DNA of 64,000 bases from Isoetes taiwanensis (lineage: Eukaryota; Streptophyta; Lycopodiopsida; Isoetales; Isoetaceae). The translations under genes were made by a program, and so were the position numbers. Below are positions 19,091 to 30,930 of the stretch, one piece after another; the first letter of the stretch is position 1; each line of letters starts with the position of its first letter. The notes beneath the pieces are model-generated. The model saw nothing but the letters and a program-made list of their open reading frames with translations, was not told the DNA's origin and made no database searches. Where the stretch lies: assembly GCA_021234155.1 (NCBI GenBank), contig JAJEKV010000915.1:1-64000 (forward strand), read 5' to 3'.

Positions 19091-20552
19091 CTAAGAAAAA
19101 ATAAACTCAATTAATTTATTAATACTCATATGAATTACATTTAAAAAAATATTTGGAGTTAATCCTATTATTAAAGTAAAAATAAATAAAAACCATAAGA
19201 TATCATATTCGTATCTATTTAAATCTAATAATTTTTTACAATATTGAGATTTAATATTACCATATACAATTCGATTAAATAACCATAAAGAATAACAACC
19301 ACTAAAAATCATACCAAATGAACTAAAAAAACCAATAATACTATTTATTTTAAATAAACCTGTTAAAATTAAAAATTCTCCAATAAAATTACTTGTTCCA
19401 GGTAAAGCTAAATTTGCTAATGAAAAAAAAAAAAAAAATTATACAAATAGGCATAATATGAACTAAACCACTATAATATTTTATTATTTTAGTATGATGT
19501 CTATCATAAAAAACTCCAATAATTAAAAATAATGCACTAGTTACAAAACCATGACTTAAAGATTGTATAATAGCACCTTCAATTCCAATATTATTAAAAC
19601 TAAAAATTCCTAATACAACTAAATTCATATGAGCTATCGAAGTATAAGCAATTATTCTTTTAAAATCTGTTTGACGGATTGCGGTTAAAGATGAATATAT
19701 TAAACTAATTAAACAAATACAATAAATTAAAGGAGTAAAATAAAAAGAAGCTTTTGGTAGTATTGGTATCGAAAATCGAACAAAACCATATATTCCTAAT
19801 TTTAATAAAATTCCAGCTAATATAATTGACCCAATAGTTGGAGCTTCTACGTGAGCTTCAGGTAACCAAAGATGAACAGGTAATGAAGGAACTTTACTAG
19901 AAAAAGAAACAAAAAAGCTAAGCCATATTAATTTTTGTTCTAATTCTGATAGTGAAAAAGTTAATAAAACATCGAAATTTGTACTACCTAGTTGAATTTG
20001 AATATAAATAATTGATAATAACATTAATATAGAACCAAACAAAGTATAAAAAAAAAAATAATAAGAGGCTTTAATTTTTCTTTCTCTTGAACCCCAAATT
20101 CCTATAATTAAAAACATAGGAATTAGAACACTCTCAAAAAAAATATAAAAAATAAATAATTCAATAGAACAAAAAGCGCCAATTAAAAAAAATTCTAAAA
20201 TTAAAAAAGCCATAAAATAACTTTTTAAATTATTTATTTTGTTCCAATTTAAGATTATACATATTGGAAATAATAATGTAGTTAATAATAAAAAAAATAA
20301 AGAAATTCCATCGACTCCTAATGTACAATAAAAATTAAAATAAATAACCCAATTTATTATTATAATAAATTGAAAATTACCTGTATTTTTTTTAAATAAA
20401 ATCCAAATAAATAAAGAAATAACAAATATTAATAATGTTATATTTAAAATAATTCGTTTTAAATATTTAGTTTGTATTATTGGTATTAAAATAAAAATTC
20501 CTATAAGCGGAATTATTAATAAATAAATTAATAAATTTTGTTCAAAAAACAT
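19091..20552 (-). CDS. nad4: NADH dehydrogenase subunit 4, one homopolymer frameshift
   Basis: Complex I antiporter-like membrane subunit. The first 380 or so codons (20552 to about 19440) hold the typical Leu-Gly-Val-Asp-Gly-Ile-Ser start of the core, the Leu-Trp-Leu-Pro-Glu-Ala-His-Val-Glu-Ala-Pro segment and the Arg-Gln-Thr-Asp-Phe-Lys-Arg-Ile-Ile-Ala-Tyr-Ser-like proton-path motif. At the 15-base A run of the plus strand (19426-19440) the frame shifts; the remaining C-terminal codons (Leu-Pro-Gly-Thr-Ser-Asn-Phe and on to the end at 19091) continue in another frame. A one-base error in that run is the simplest explanation. Confidence 0.9.
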
Positions 20553-20580
20553 TTTTTATATTATATTTTATAAAAAAATA

Positions 20581-20847
20581 TTATATTTTTATAAATTTTG
20601 ATAAAATTTTAATTTTTGTTTGTAACCATTTATAAAAAATTAAATATATAAAAATAAATAAAAAATTTATATTTTCTAATTTATTAATTATAATTAAATT
20701 TTGAATAATCTTTTTTTTTCTAAATTTTAAATTTTTTAAAATTTCTAAAAATTTTTTATTACTAATAAATAAATAAAATAAACTAATAAACATTACTAAA
20801 AACCAAATAATGTTTGAAAAAATTATACAAGGATCAATAATTGCCAT
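20581..20847 (-). CDS. atp8: ATP synthase F0 subunit 8
   Basis: An 88-residue protein with one N-terminal membrane helix (about residues 8-28) followed by a basic region, the layout of mitochondrial Atp8 (Ymf19 type). The start, with Asp-Pro and then a Phe-Ser-Asn-Ile-Ile-Trp-Phe segment, and the basic Leu-Arg-Lys stretch in the middle fit the family. It is part of the F0 peripheral stalk. The C-terminal 30 residues are weakly conserved. It sits between tRNA-Ile and nad4. Confidence 0.75.
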   Translation of the reverse strand: MAIIDPCIIFSNIIWFLVMFISLFYLFISNKKFLEILKNLKFRKKKIIQNLIIINKLENINFLFIFIYLIFYKWLQTKIKILSKFIKI

Positions 20848-20964
20848 TTTTTTAATTAATAAATTATTATAATATTAATATAAAATATTTTATTTTTTAT
20901 TAAAAAATAGTATTAAATTAAACATAAATTTTTAATAGTTTTATTGTTACCAAAATAAAAAATT

Positions 20965-21039
20965 AAGCTAAAATGGATTTGAACCATTGTCCTTACGCTT
21001 ATCAAACGTATGCTCTAAAACCAACTGAGCTATTAGCTT
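20965..21039 (-). tRNA. trnI: tRNA-Ile(GAU)
   Basis: Minus-strand cloverleaf: acceptor AAGCTAA with TTAGCTT, D arm GCTC...GAGC, anticodon stem TACGT/GCGTA with a TTGATAA loop (GAU), T arm AATGG-TTCAAAT-CCATT. Confidence 0.9.
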
Positions 21040-21081
21040 TTAAATTATAATTTTATATTTTTTATAAAAAAATATAAAATA

Positions 21082-21152
21082 CACTTTATGAGATTTGAAC
21101 TCATATCTACCAGCTTAGAAGGCTATTACTCTTATCCATTGAGTTAAAAGTG
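21082..21152 (-). tRNA. trnR: tRNA-Arg(UCU)
   Basis: Minus-strand cloverleaf: acceptor CACTTTT with TAAAGTG (one mismatch at the inner end), anticodon loop CTTCTAA in an ATAGC/GCTGG stem giving UCU, T arm ATGAG-TTCAAAT-CTCAT. Confidence 0.85.
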
Positions 21153-21292
21153 TTTTTTATTTTTAAATAATAAATTAAATAAATATAAATATTATTTAGA
21201 ACAAAATTATAAATAATTTTCCAAAACTATTAAAAATAGATATTATTTAAAAAAATATATTAGTAAAATTATATTAATAATTTTTTTTATTT

Positions 21293-21364
21293 AATAAAAG
21301 TGGGATTTGAACCCACAACTTTTGAATTATGATTTCAATATTCTACCAATTGAACTATTTTATT
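21293..21364 (-). tRNA. trnM: tRNA-Met(CAU)
   Basis: Minus-strand cloverleaf: acceptor AATAAAA with TTTTATT, D arm GTTC...GAAT, anticodon stem TTGAA/TTCAA with loop ATCATAA (CAU), T arm GTGGG-TTCAAAT-CCCAC. A different CAU tRNA lies in the cob-cox2 units; which is initiator, elongator or the modified Ile type cannot be told here. Confidence 0.85.
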
Positions 21365-21641
21365 ATTATTTTAAAATAATATCTATATATATATAATACT
21401 GTACAACATATATTTTTAGATTTTATTAAAATATATAATATTTGTTTTTTGCTACTACTTCTTCTAGTTATCTTATTTTATAAAAATATTTTTTTTAAAT
21501 AATTAATAACTATAAAAATTATAATTTTCATTAATTAAATAAAACAATAAAAATTAAAAAAAACTAGCGCATAAATCCATTTTAAATATCATAGAATAAT
21601 TTTTTTTATTATATTATTTATTAATTTAATAAGTCGTTTTT

Positions 21642-22097
21642 TTATTTCCAATCAAAAGCTCCTATAGACCAAAGATATAAATATATAAAATTTAACTCAA
21701 AGATAAAATCAATCATCGACCAAAAACCTAAAATACTTAATTTTGAAATAGAAACTGACCAAGGTAATAAAAACGCTACTTCAATATCAAATATTATAAA
21801 AATCATTGCAAGTAAATAAAATTTAATATCAAACTTATGTCTTGAATCGTTGTAAGGTTCAAATCCACATTCATAAGTTGATAATTTTTCAAAATCTGGT
21901 TTTTGAATAACAAAAAAAAAAGAAAATCCAATTATAAGAAAAGATAATAAAAAAGAAATAAAAATAATTAAAAAAATTGCGTAATATTCAATTTTAAATA
22001 ATGAAATTTCTTTAAAAAAAAACAAAATTTCATTTGCTTTCTTAGGCTTCTTATAATAAATGTATAATAAGATAAATAAGTATAATAAAAATAACAT
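21642..22097 (-). CDS. nad3: NADH dehydrogenase subunit 3
   Basis: Complex I subunit, 151 residues, somewhat longer than the usual 118-120 because of an N-terminal extension of about 35 residues with its own hydrophobic stretch. The diagnostic Tyr-Glu-Cys-Gly-Phe-Glu-Pro core with the conserved Cys, and the following Phe-Asp-Ile-Glu-Val-Ala-Phe-Leu-Leu-Pro-Trp segment, are present. No internal ATG would give a normal-length start, so the upstream ATG is kept. Lies between cox1 and the three tRNAs. Confidence 0.95.
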   Translation of the reverse strand: MLFLLYLFILLYIYYKKPKKANEILFFFKEISLFKIEYYAIFLIIFISFLLSFLIIGFSFFFVIQKPDFEKLSTYECGFEPYNDSRHKFDIKFYLLAMIFIIFDIEVAFLLPWSVSISKLSILGFWSMIDFIFELNFIYLYLWSIGAFDWK

Positions 22098-22124
22098 TTT
22101 TTTATAAAAATAATTTTATTTTAT

Positions 22125-23741
<1,617 letters not shown>

Positions 23742-23794
23742 TCAATTTTTTTAAATTAATTAATTATATATATATATATAATTAATTTAAAAAT

Positions 23795-23868
23795 GAGAAT
23801 ACTGAGATTTGAACTCAGAACCTGCGGATTAAAAGTCCATTGCTCTATACCATTTAAGCTATACTCCC
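23795..23868 (-). tRNA. trnK: tRNA-Lys(UUU)
   Basis: Minus-strand cloverleaf of 74 bases: acceptor GGGAGTA with TATTCTC (two G-U pairs), D arm GCTT...GAGC, anticodon loop CTTTTAA (UUU), T arm CTGAG-TTCAAAT-CTCAG. This gives the genome a proper Lys tRNA. Confidence 0.9.
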
Positions 23869-23875
23869 TCTTCTT

Positions 23876-24175
23876 TTATTTTATTTTTTCGAATATAATA
23901 GAACCTTTTAATTTAAAGTAAGCATTTATTAAAGCTAGACCAATAACAGATTCTGTTGCCGATATTGTTAAAATAAATAATATAAAAATTTGACCACTTA
24001 AATCATCTAAATAAAGTGAAAATATTATAAAATTTAAATTAACAGCTAATAACATTAATTCAATTGCCATTAATGTTATTAAAATATTTTTTTTTGTAAC
24101 AGTTAAACCAGATAATCCAATAAAAAAAATTAAAAGATTTAAAATTAACATAATGTTAATATTAATAATATTCAT
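23876..24175 (-). CDS. nad4L: NADH dehydrogenase subunit 4L
   Basis: Small complex I membrane subunit of 99 residues, the usual length, with three membrane helices and the conserved Met-Ala-Ile-Glu-Leu-Met-Leu-Leu-Ala-Val-Asn segment (Glu in the membrane, about residue 38) and a second acidic position in the Ala-Thr-Glu-Ser segment near residue 70. It sits between rps14 and tRNA-Lys. Confidence 0.95.
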   Translation of the reverse strand: MNIININIMLILNLLIFFIGLSGLTVTKKNILITLMAIELMLLAVNLNFIIFSLYLDDLSGQIFILFILTISATESVIGLALINAYFKLKGSIIFEKIK

Positions 24176-24209
24176 ATTTTTATAATTAAAAAATAATAAA
24201 AATAATTTT

Positions 24210-24509
24210 TTACCAAACTGCTTTTTTTATTCCATTAATTTCTGTTAATCGAACAAAATTTAAAAATACAAGTCTAGATACATTCATAATTTTATTTAAT
24301 CTTTTTTTACGTTCACTAAAGATACAACGATTTATTATTAAAGTTTTAGAAGTTGTTTTTCTTAAATTTTTTAAAAAAGAATTCGCTTTCCATCTTATTA
24401 AATAAAATAGATTAGTATTTTTTATTATTGTTTTTAAAATAAATTTTTTTTGTTCAAATGTTTTTATATCTTTACGAATATTTTGATTTTTAATATTTAA
24501 TTTTTTCAT
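24210..24509 (-). CDS. rps14: Ribosomal protein S14
   Basis: Small-subunit ribosomal protein of 99 residues, without zinc-binding cysteine pairs, the type found in mitochondria. The C-terminal segment with Ile-Asn-Arg-Cys then a basic stretch, the Val-Ser-Arg-Leu-Val-Phe motif and a Gly-Ile-Lys-Lys-Ala-Val-Trp end are diagnostic. Confidence 0.92.
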   Translation of the reverse strand: MKKLNIKNQNIRKDIKTFEQKKFILKTIIKNTNLFYLIRWKANSFLKNLRKTTSKTLIINRCIFSERKKRLNKIMNVSRLVFLNFVRLTEINGIKKAVW

Positions 24510-24713
24510 TTTATTTGCCTACATTTTTTTTCTTTTTTTAGAAAGTACTAAATAAAAACTTTTATTTAAAATTTTTTTACAATCAAATAAATAAAATTTT
24601 TAATTTATTTGAAAAAAGGTAATAAAATAAAAAATTATTAAATGTCAATTTTGGTAAAACTTTTTCAAAAATTATTTTATTAATCATTTTTTTTAGTAAA
24701 AAAAATCTTTTTT

Positions 24714-24782
24714 ATAGAATTTTGAACCCATGAAAAATAAATAAGGGTATGAGCCTATTGAATGTACCAACTCTCCTTTTAA
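24714..24782 (-). pseudogene. trnM: Decayed tRNA-Met copy
   Basis: Matches the tRNA-Met of the right-hand cob-cox2 units (for example 52915-52990) from its T arm to the D arm, but the T stem is disrupted (ATTTTGAACCCAT instead of ATGGGATTTGAACCCAT on the plus strand), so it cannot fold. Confidence 0.7.
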
Positions 24783-25041
24783 TTAAAATTTATAATATAT
24801 ATATATATATATAAATTAAAATAAAAATTATAATAAAATTAAGAATATTATTATAATTTTTATTTAAAAACAAATATACTATATACGAAAAATTAATTCT
24901 ACAAATTAAATTCTAAATTTTTTTAGTTTACAAAGTTCTTTGAACGTATCAATACTAATAATAAAAAGCTTTAAACGTTTTATTTTTTATAAATTTAACT
25001 AATAACCAACAAATAATATATATATATAGTTTTTTGTTTCT

Positions 25042-25092
25042 TTTATTAAAAACATTAAAACCCAAAAAATATTTTTTAATGTTTTTAATAAA
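25042..25092. repeat. Perfect 19-bp inverted repeat near the cob relic
   Basis: Arms TTTATTAAAAACATTAAAA and its complement around a 13-base spacer. It could form a stem in RNA or a cruciform in DNA. No counterpart was seen in the right-hand array. Confidence 0.8.
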
Positions 25093-25099
25093 TTTTTAA

Positions 25100-26350
25100 T
25101 TATTGAATTATTAAAAAAATTAAAAGATTTATAATAAATAAAGAGAATTTCTAAACTTTTTGAAAAAGGTAATAAAAATTAAAAAAATAATAAAATAATA
25201 AAAGGTCGCTTATTTGACCGGCAAAAATGTAAATATCCTTTGGAGGACACTGACCCAACCAACCTAAAATTAGAAAATCTGCAATAATAGAAAAATAACA
25301 AATTTTAAAAAAGATTCTTGAACTAAGATCTTTTGTTAAAGATGTATTTAAAAAAGGTAATAAAAATAAAACAAATAAAGAAAAAAACATGATTAAAATA
25401 CCAGCAATTTTATGAGGAATAGAACGTAAAATGGCATAAAAAGGTAAAAAATATCATTCTGGAACAATTTTTTTTGGTGTATGAATTGAATCTGCAACAA
25501 GATAAATTGTTTGGATCTCCTAACCAATTAGGATAGTTAAAATACAAAAATTGCAAAAACTAAAACAAATGACCAAAATGCAAATAAATCTTTTCCAAAA
25601 AAATATGGATAAAAAAAATTTGATCTACTCCCGTAAAATCATTACTTATTGGAGCACTTGATCCTTCTTTATGCAATAATACTAAATGAATGAAAACCAC
25701 TTTAACCATGACAAAAGATAAAAAAAATGAAAGGTAAAAAAATCTATTCAAAGTAGGATTGTTTAACACAGTAAAAATCCTCTCCAAAGCCATTCCCAAC
25801 TATTGATTGACCAAATTTTGGAATTATACTAAACATAACTTGTAATTACCGTTGTCCCCAAAAACTCATTTACCCCACAAGGAAGAACATACTCTAAAAA
25901 AGCAGTAGCCATCATTAATAAAAATAAAATAATGCCAGTAAACCATAAAAATTCACGAGGTTTTATATAAGAACTGTAATATAAATTTCGTAAAATATGA
26001 GAATAAACTACAAAAAAAACATAGATGCTCCATTCGAATGAATATAACACGAATTAACCACCCATTATTTACATCCCGCATAATAAATTCTACTGATAGA
26101 AGTGTCAAATCTATATGTGATATATAGAACATTGCTAAAAACAATCCTGATAATATTTGAATTACTAAATTAATTCCAGCCAAAGAATCAAAACTTCAAG
26201 TATAAGTTAAATTACTTGGAGTACTATAAATAAATATATCAAAAATGAATACTAAAAATTGAAAAAAAAATAATTTTATAACATCGAAAATATTTATTTA
26301 CTTATAAAAGTACTGAATGTCAATTTTGATAAAACTTTTTCAAAAATTAT
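25100..26350 (-). pseudogene. cob: Decayed cytochrome b copy
   Basis: Whole-length homology to cob but broken by many indels and substitutions, so only pieces of 70-80 codons remain open. It lacks the 52-bp palindrome seen in the other copies: at 26290-26320 only a shortened form of the flanks is present. It belongs to a decayed cob-cox2 unit isolated from the array at 50-64 kb. Confidence 0.85.
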
Positions 26351-26390
26351 GTTTATTAATTATTTTTTTTATTTTTTTTATTAAAAAAAT

Positions 26391-26460
26391 CTTTTTAACG
26401 GGATTTGAACCCGTATTAATACTTTGAAAGGGTATTGTCCTACCATTAAACGATAAAAAG
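26391..26460 (-). tRNA. trnE: tRNA-Glu(UUC)
   Basis: Minus-strand cloverleaf: acceptor CTTTTTA with TAAAAAG, D arm GTTTAATGGTAGGAC, anticodon loop CTTTCAA (UUC), T arm ACGGG-TTCAAAT-CCCGT. The D and T regions are typical of Glu tRNAs. It is the only copy in the window with a proper UUC anticodon; the relatives in the cob-cox2 array have changed anticodon loops. Confidence 0.85.
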
Positions 26461-26658
26461 AAATAAAAATTTTTATATTTTATTTAATTTTTTATTTTTT
26501 ATGATTCTTTATTTTATTTTATAAATAAAAAAAATATTTTCTAAACAAAAAATAAAAATAATTTCTCTTGAATTCTTATGAGTTCAGGAAAAGTGTAAAT
26601 TTTTTTGTATTAACCGAATTTCAATTTCTACACAAAGCATATCCATATCTTTTTATAT
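26461..26658. other. Gene-free stretch between two tRNA-Glu copies
   Basis: About 200 AT-rich bases. I recognise no gene. Confidence 0.4.
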
Positions 26659-26729
26659 TTTTAATGGGATTTGAACCCATATTAATACTTTAAAAAAAAT
26701 ATTGTGTTTTACCATTAGACGATAAAAAA
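26659..26729 (-). pseudogene. trnE: Second, damaged tRNA-Glu-like copy
   Basis: Resembles the array-type tRNA-Glu relatives (T arm ATGGG-TTCAAAT-CCCAT) with an expanded T run in the anticodon arm, so the loop is too long. It lies directly downstream of the decayed cox2. Confidence 0.7.
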
Positions 26730-26739
26730 AAATAAAAAA

Positions 26740-27430
26740 TAATTTAATAAACTTTCTTTTAAAATACAAACTAAAGTAATCGGCATGAAACCATGCTGAA
26801 TTCCATAAATTTCATAACATTAACATGCACCCATAAAAATAACCCATTTTTTCTATAAATAAATTAATTTGATTTAATCTACCCGGACAAGCATCTATCT
26901 ATTTTAATTCCAAACGATGGAATTGACCAACTTGTAATACATATCTATCTATAGAAGTTATTAATAAACGTAAAAAAGTTTTAATAGGTAAAAGTATTCG
27001 TTTTGTTGTTTCAAGTAATCCTAAAATTCCATCTGAATTTATAGAAATTCCATCAATAATTAAAAGATAAGCTGTATATTTTAAAATTTTTTGGGTTGAT
27101 TTTAAATTACAAGAAGTTTTAATTTTAAAAAAATCAATAATTTCATACGACCAAAACCACTGATGTCCAATTATTTTTATATTCATATCTGGAGAGGTAG
27201 TTTCATACATTGCATATAATATAAAGTAAATGAAGGAATTGATAATATTAGTAAAATTAAAGCTGGAACTGATATCCAGATAATTTTTCTAAATCTTTTG
27301 AATGAACAAATTTACGTTTTTCAATATTTTCAAATTCATTAAAATTAATTTATAATATAATGCCCAACCCACAATTAATATAATAAAAGAATAATAATTA
27401 ACAACAAATGTTGATTAAACTACTCTAAAA
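26740..27430 (-). pseudogene. cox2: Decayed cox2 copy
   Basis: Homology to cox2 over almost the whole gene. A stretch of 103 codons (27210-26899) is open and includes the Asp-Met-Asn-Ile-Lys-Ile-Ile-Gly-His-Gln-Trp-Phe-Trp segment, but small insertions (such as near 26945 and 27285) break the frame and the Cu-A end is damaged (the Cys ligand region at 26810-26825 has extra bases). Confidence 0.85.
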
Positions 27431-27486
27431 TGTTTAATTGTATTAAGCTGTTTGGTTCTTGAAAATTTGTTTTTAAAATAAAAATA

Positions 27487-28130
27487 ATTTTTATTTATTT
27501 TTGATTTTTACTAAACTTTTTGTAAGTTTTATAAAAAGAATTCGATTTCATATGTTTAAATCAATTTTTTTTCTCAATTTTCTAGTCTCTTTTTCATCAA
27601 TTTTTGAATTTAAAAGGAGTATTTAAAAAATAATTTTTTTTATTTTTGATTTTTTTAAATTTTTTTTTAATTTTTATTTGATTTCATGAATATGTTTAAA
27701 TATGAAATTTTTTCATCAATTTTTTTTTAAAATAAATTTTTTTTTTCTTTTTAAAAAATTTTTTAATAAAAATAATTTTTATTTATTTTTGATTTTTACT
27801 AAACTTTTTGTAAGTTTTATAAAAAGAATTCGATTTCATATGTTTAAATCAATTTTTTTTCTCAATTTTCTAGTCTCTCTTTTTCATCAATTTTTTTTCT
27901 CTCTTTAAGGAGTAATAAAAATAATTTTTATTTATTTTTGATTTTTACTAAACTTTTTGTAAGTTTTATAAAAAGAATTCGATTTCATATGTTTAAATCA
28001 ATTTTTTTTCTCAATTTTCTAGTCTCTCTTTTTCATCAATTTTTTTTCTCTCTTTAAGGAGTAATAAAAATAATTTTTATTTATTTTTGATTTTTACTAA
28101 ACTTTTTGTAAGTTTTATAAAAAGAATTGA
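27487..28130. repeat. 149-bp tandem repeat derived from the cox2 leader
   Basis: The motif TTTTGATTTTTACTAAAC recurs with its CTAAAC at 27511, 27799, 27948 and 28097, the last steps being 149 bases. Each unit runs through TTTTGTAAGTTTTATAAAAAG, ATATGTTTAAATCAATT and CTTTAAGGAGTAATAAAA. The same sequence lies once upstream of each cox2 in the right-hand array and once between cob and cox3 (50166-50300), so the array grew out of the cox2 leader. Confidence 0.9.
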
Positions 28131-30375
28131 TTTCATATGTTTTTTAAATTTTTTTTTTTTTTTCTCAATTTTCTATATTTTTTTTTTAAATTTTTTTTTC
28201 TTTTTTAAAGGAGTAATAAAATAATTTTTATTTATTTTTGATTTTTAATTTTAACTTTTTTTTTAATTTTTTTTATAAAAAAATTTAATTTCATATAAAA
28301 AATCAATTTTTTTTTTCAATTTTTCTAGTCTTCTTAAAAAAATAAAATTTTTTTTTATTTTCACCAATTTTTTAAAAATTTATCAAAAAAATAATTTTTA
28401 TTTAAAATTTTTTACTAAACTTTTTTTAAGTTTTTTCAAAAAAAAGAATTGATTTCATATGTTTAAATAAAATTTTTTTTAAATCAATTTTTTTTAATTC
28501 TTTTTTTCATCAATTTTTTTTTGATTTTTCTAAAAAATAATTAAAAATTTTTTTGATTTTTACTAAATTAAAAAAATTTTTATAAAAATTTTTGAATTTC
28601 AATTTTTTAAAAAATTTTTTTTTTTAAAATTTTAATAGTTTTAAAATTTTTTTTAAATCAATTTTTTTTTTCTCAATTTTTTAATGAAATTTTTTTTTTT
28701 AAAAAATAATTTTTTATTTTTTTTGATTTTAACTAAATTTTAAAAAAAAGTTTTAATAAAAAGAATTAATTTCATAGAATTTAAATCATTTTTTTAACAA
28801 AATTTTTTTTTTTATTTTTTTCATCAATTTTTTTTTAAGTTTTTTTTATCATTTTTTTTTTTTAAAATTTTTTTAATTTTTTTTTTATTTTTAAATTTTT
28901 TTATTAAGTTTTATAAAAATTTTGATTTCAAATTTTTAAAAAATTTTTTTTTTTAAAAAGTCTTTTTTTTTTTAAATTTTTTTTCTTTTAAAATTTTTTT
29001 TTAAATTTTGATTTTTACTAAACTTTTTTAAGTTTTATAAAAAGAAAAAATTTCATATGTTAAAATCATTTTTTTTTTCAATTTTTTCTTTTTCATCAAT
29101 TTTTTTTCTTTTAATTTAATAAAAATAATTTTATTTATTTTTGATTTTTACTAAATTTTTTTAAATTTTAAAAAAAAAGAATTTGATTTAATATTTTTTA
29201 AATAATAATTTTTTTTCAATTTTAATTTTTTTATCAATTTTTTTTCAATTTTTTTAAGTAATAAAAAAATAATTTAAATTTTTTTTTTTTTTTTTTAATG
29301 TTTAAAATTTTTAATTTTAATTCTTTTTTATCAATTAATTAAAAAAGAATTTATTTATTTTTTTTAATTTTTCATTTTTTTTTTAAAAATTTTATAAAAT
29401 TTGAATATTTTCATCAATTTTTTTTTCTCATTTAAAATTTTTAAATTTTAATTTTTATTTTATTTTTTTTTTTTTTACTAATATTTTTTTTAAATTTATT
29501 CAAAAAATATTTTATTTTATATTTTTAATCAATTTTTTATTTTAACAAATTTTTAAGGATTAAAAAAGATTTTATAATTTTTATTTCCAAATTTTTTTTA
29601 ACAAAATATTTCAAATTTAATTAATAAAAAATTTTTTAATAAAATTTTTTAAATTTATAATAAACTTTTGTTTTTTAAAAGTAAAAATTAAAAATTTTTT
29701 TATTTTTATTTCAAATGTTTAATTTAATAAAATTTAAAAAAATTTTTTCTCTTTTTATCAATTTTTTTCTTTTTTAAATAAAATTTTTTAAAATTTGATT
29801 AATAAATTTATTTAAAATTTAAAATTTTTTTTAATTTTTTAAATTTTTAATTTAAAAAAAAAATATAATTTTTTTAAATATGAAATAAAAATTTGATTTT
29901 AAAAATTAATTTTATTTTTTTTATAAACTTTTAATAATTTAAATTTTTAAATTTTTAAATTTATTTAAATTTTTTTTTTTCCAATTGTTTTAAATAAATT
30001 AAAAAAATATTCAAATTTTTAATTTTTTATAAATTTTATTTATTTTTTTTTTTTTTAAAATTTATTTAAATTTTAAAAAAAATTAAATATAAATTTTTTT
30101 ATAATTAATTTTTTAAATTAAATTTTTTATTTTTATAGTATTTAAACTTTTTTTTTAAAATTTTAAATTTAAAAATTTTTTAAAACAAAAAAATTTTTTT
30201 TGTTTTAAAATTTATTTTTTGTTAAAATTTTTTTTTTAAAAAATTTTTTTTAAAATTTTTTTATTTTTAAAATTTTTTATAATTTTTGTTAAAAAAAAAA
30301 TGTTGATTATTTAAATTATATTAGTTTTTATAAAAATATTTATTTTAAAAAAATTTTAATAAAATTTTTATATTT
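28131..30375. repeat. T-rich continuation of the 149-bp array, progressively worn
   Basis: Weak echoes of the 149-bp unit recur (ACTAAA..TTTT near 28412, 28560, 28735, 29008 and 29150), but other bases have been replaced by T or A runs. Beyond about 29.3 kb nothing but A/T-rich low-complexity sequence is visible. No gene supported. Confidence 0.55.
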
Positions 30376-30615
30376 TTAATGATTTTTATTTTTTATTTTG
30401 AAATTATATTGTTTTTTATGATTATTTTGATTAAAATTGATGATTATATTTTGTTTATGATTATTTTGTTGATTATAAAAATGATTATATTCTTAAAAAT
30501 AAATTATAAATTGATTATATTTTTGTTAAAATTATATTGTGCTTTTTTTAATTATACTGTTGATTATATAAAATTTAAAATTATAAAATTTTTTATGAAT
30601 TTGTTGATTATATAA
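30376..30615. repeat. Worn start of the 45-bp repeat array
   Basis: GATTATATT and GTTGATTATA words occur irregularly, leading into the clean 45-bp repeats. An open plus-strand frame here is probably fortuitous. Confidence 0.5.
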
Positions 30616-30930
30616 TTGATGATTATATTGTTGTTTATGATTATACTGTTGATTATATAATTGATGATTATATTGTTGTTTATGATTATACTGTTGATTA
30701 TATAATTGATGATTATATTGTTGTTTATGATTATACTGTTGATTATATGGTTGATGATTATATTGATGTTTATGATTATACTGTTGATTATATAATTGAT
30801 GATTATATTGTTGTTTATGATTATACTGTTGATTATATATTTGATGATTATATTGTTGTTTATGATTATACTGTTGATTATATAATTGATGATTATATTG
30901 TTGTTTATGATTATACTGAAAATTATAAAA
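30616..30930. repeat. 45-bp tandem repeat, seven units
   Basis: Units start with TTGATGATTATATTGTTG at 30616, 30661, 30706, 30751, 30796, 30841 and 30886. The unit is a multiple of three and contains only one C, so it stays open on the plus strand and would encode a 15-residue Asp/Tyr/Val-rich repeat. No start context, no homology and location in a low-complexity region argue against a gene. Confidence 0.92.

Larger units (their letters stand above)
24510..25150. other. Spacer with cob-unit debris and a hairpin
   Basis: Contains a relic of the cob start (24641-24700), joined to a decayed tRNA-Met (24714-24782), then a (TA)n tract and gene-free sequence leading to a perfect 19-bp inverted repeat (25042-25060 with 25074-25092). 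Near 25090-25150 it enters the cob tail region. The junction looks like the result of recombination between two cob-cox2 units. Confidence 0.6.

Noticed and set aside
27487-30930. CRISPR array
   Set aside because: The repeats are direct tandem units without unique spacers, in a mitochondrial genome.
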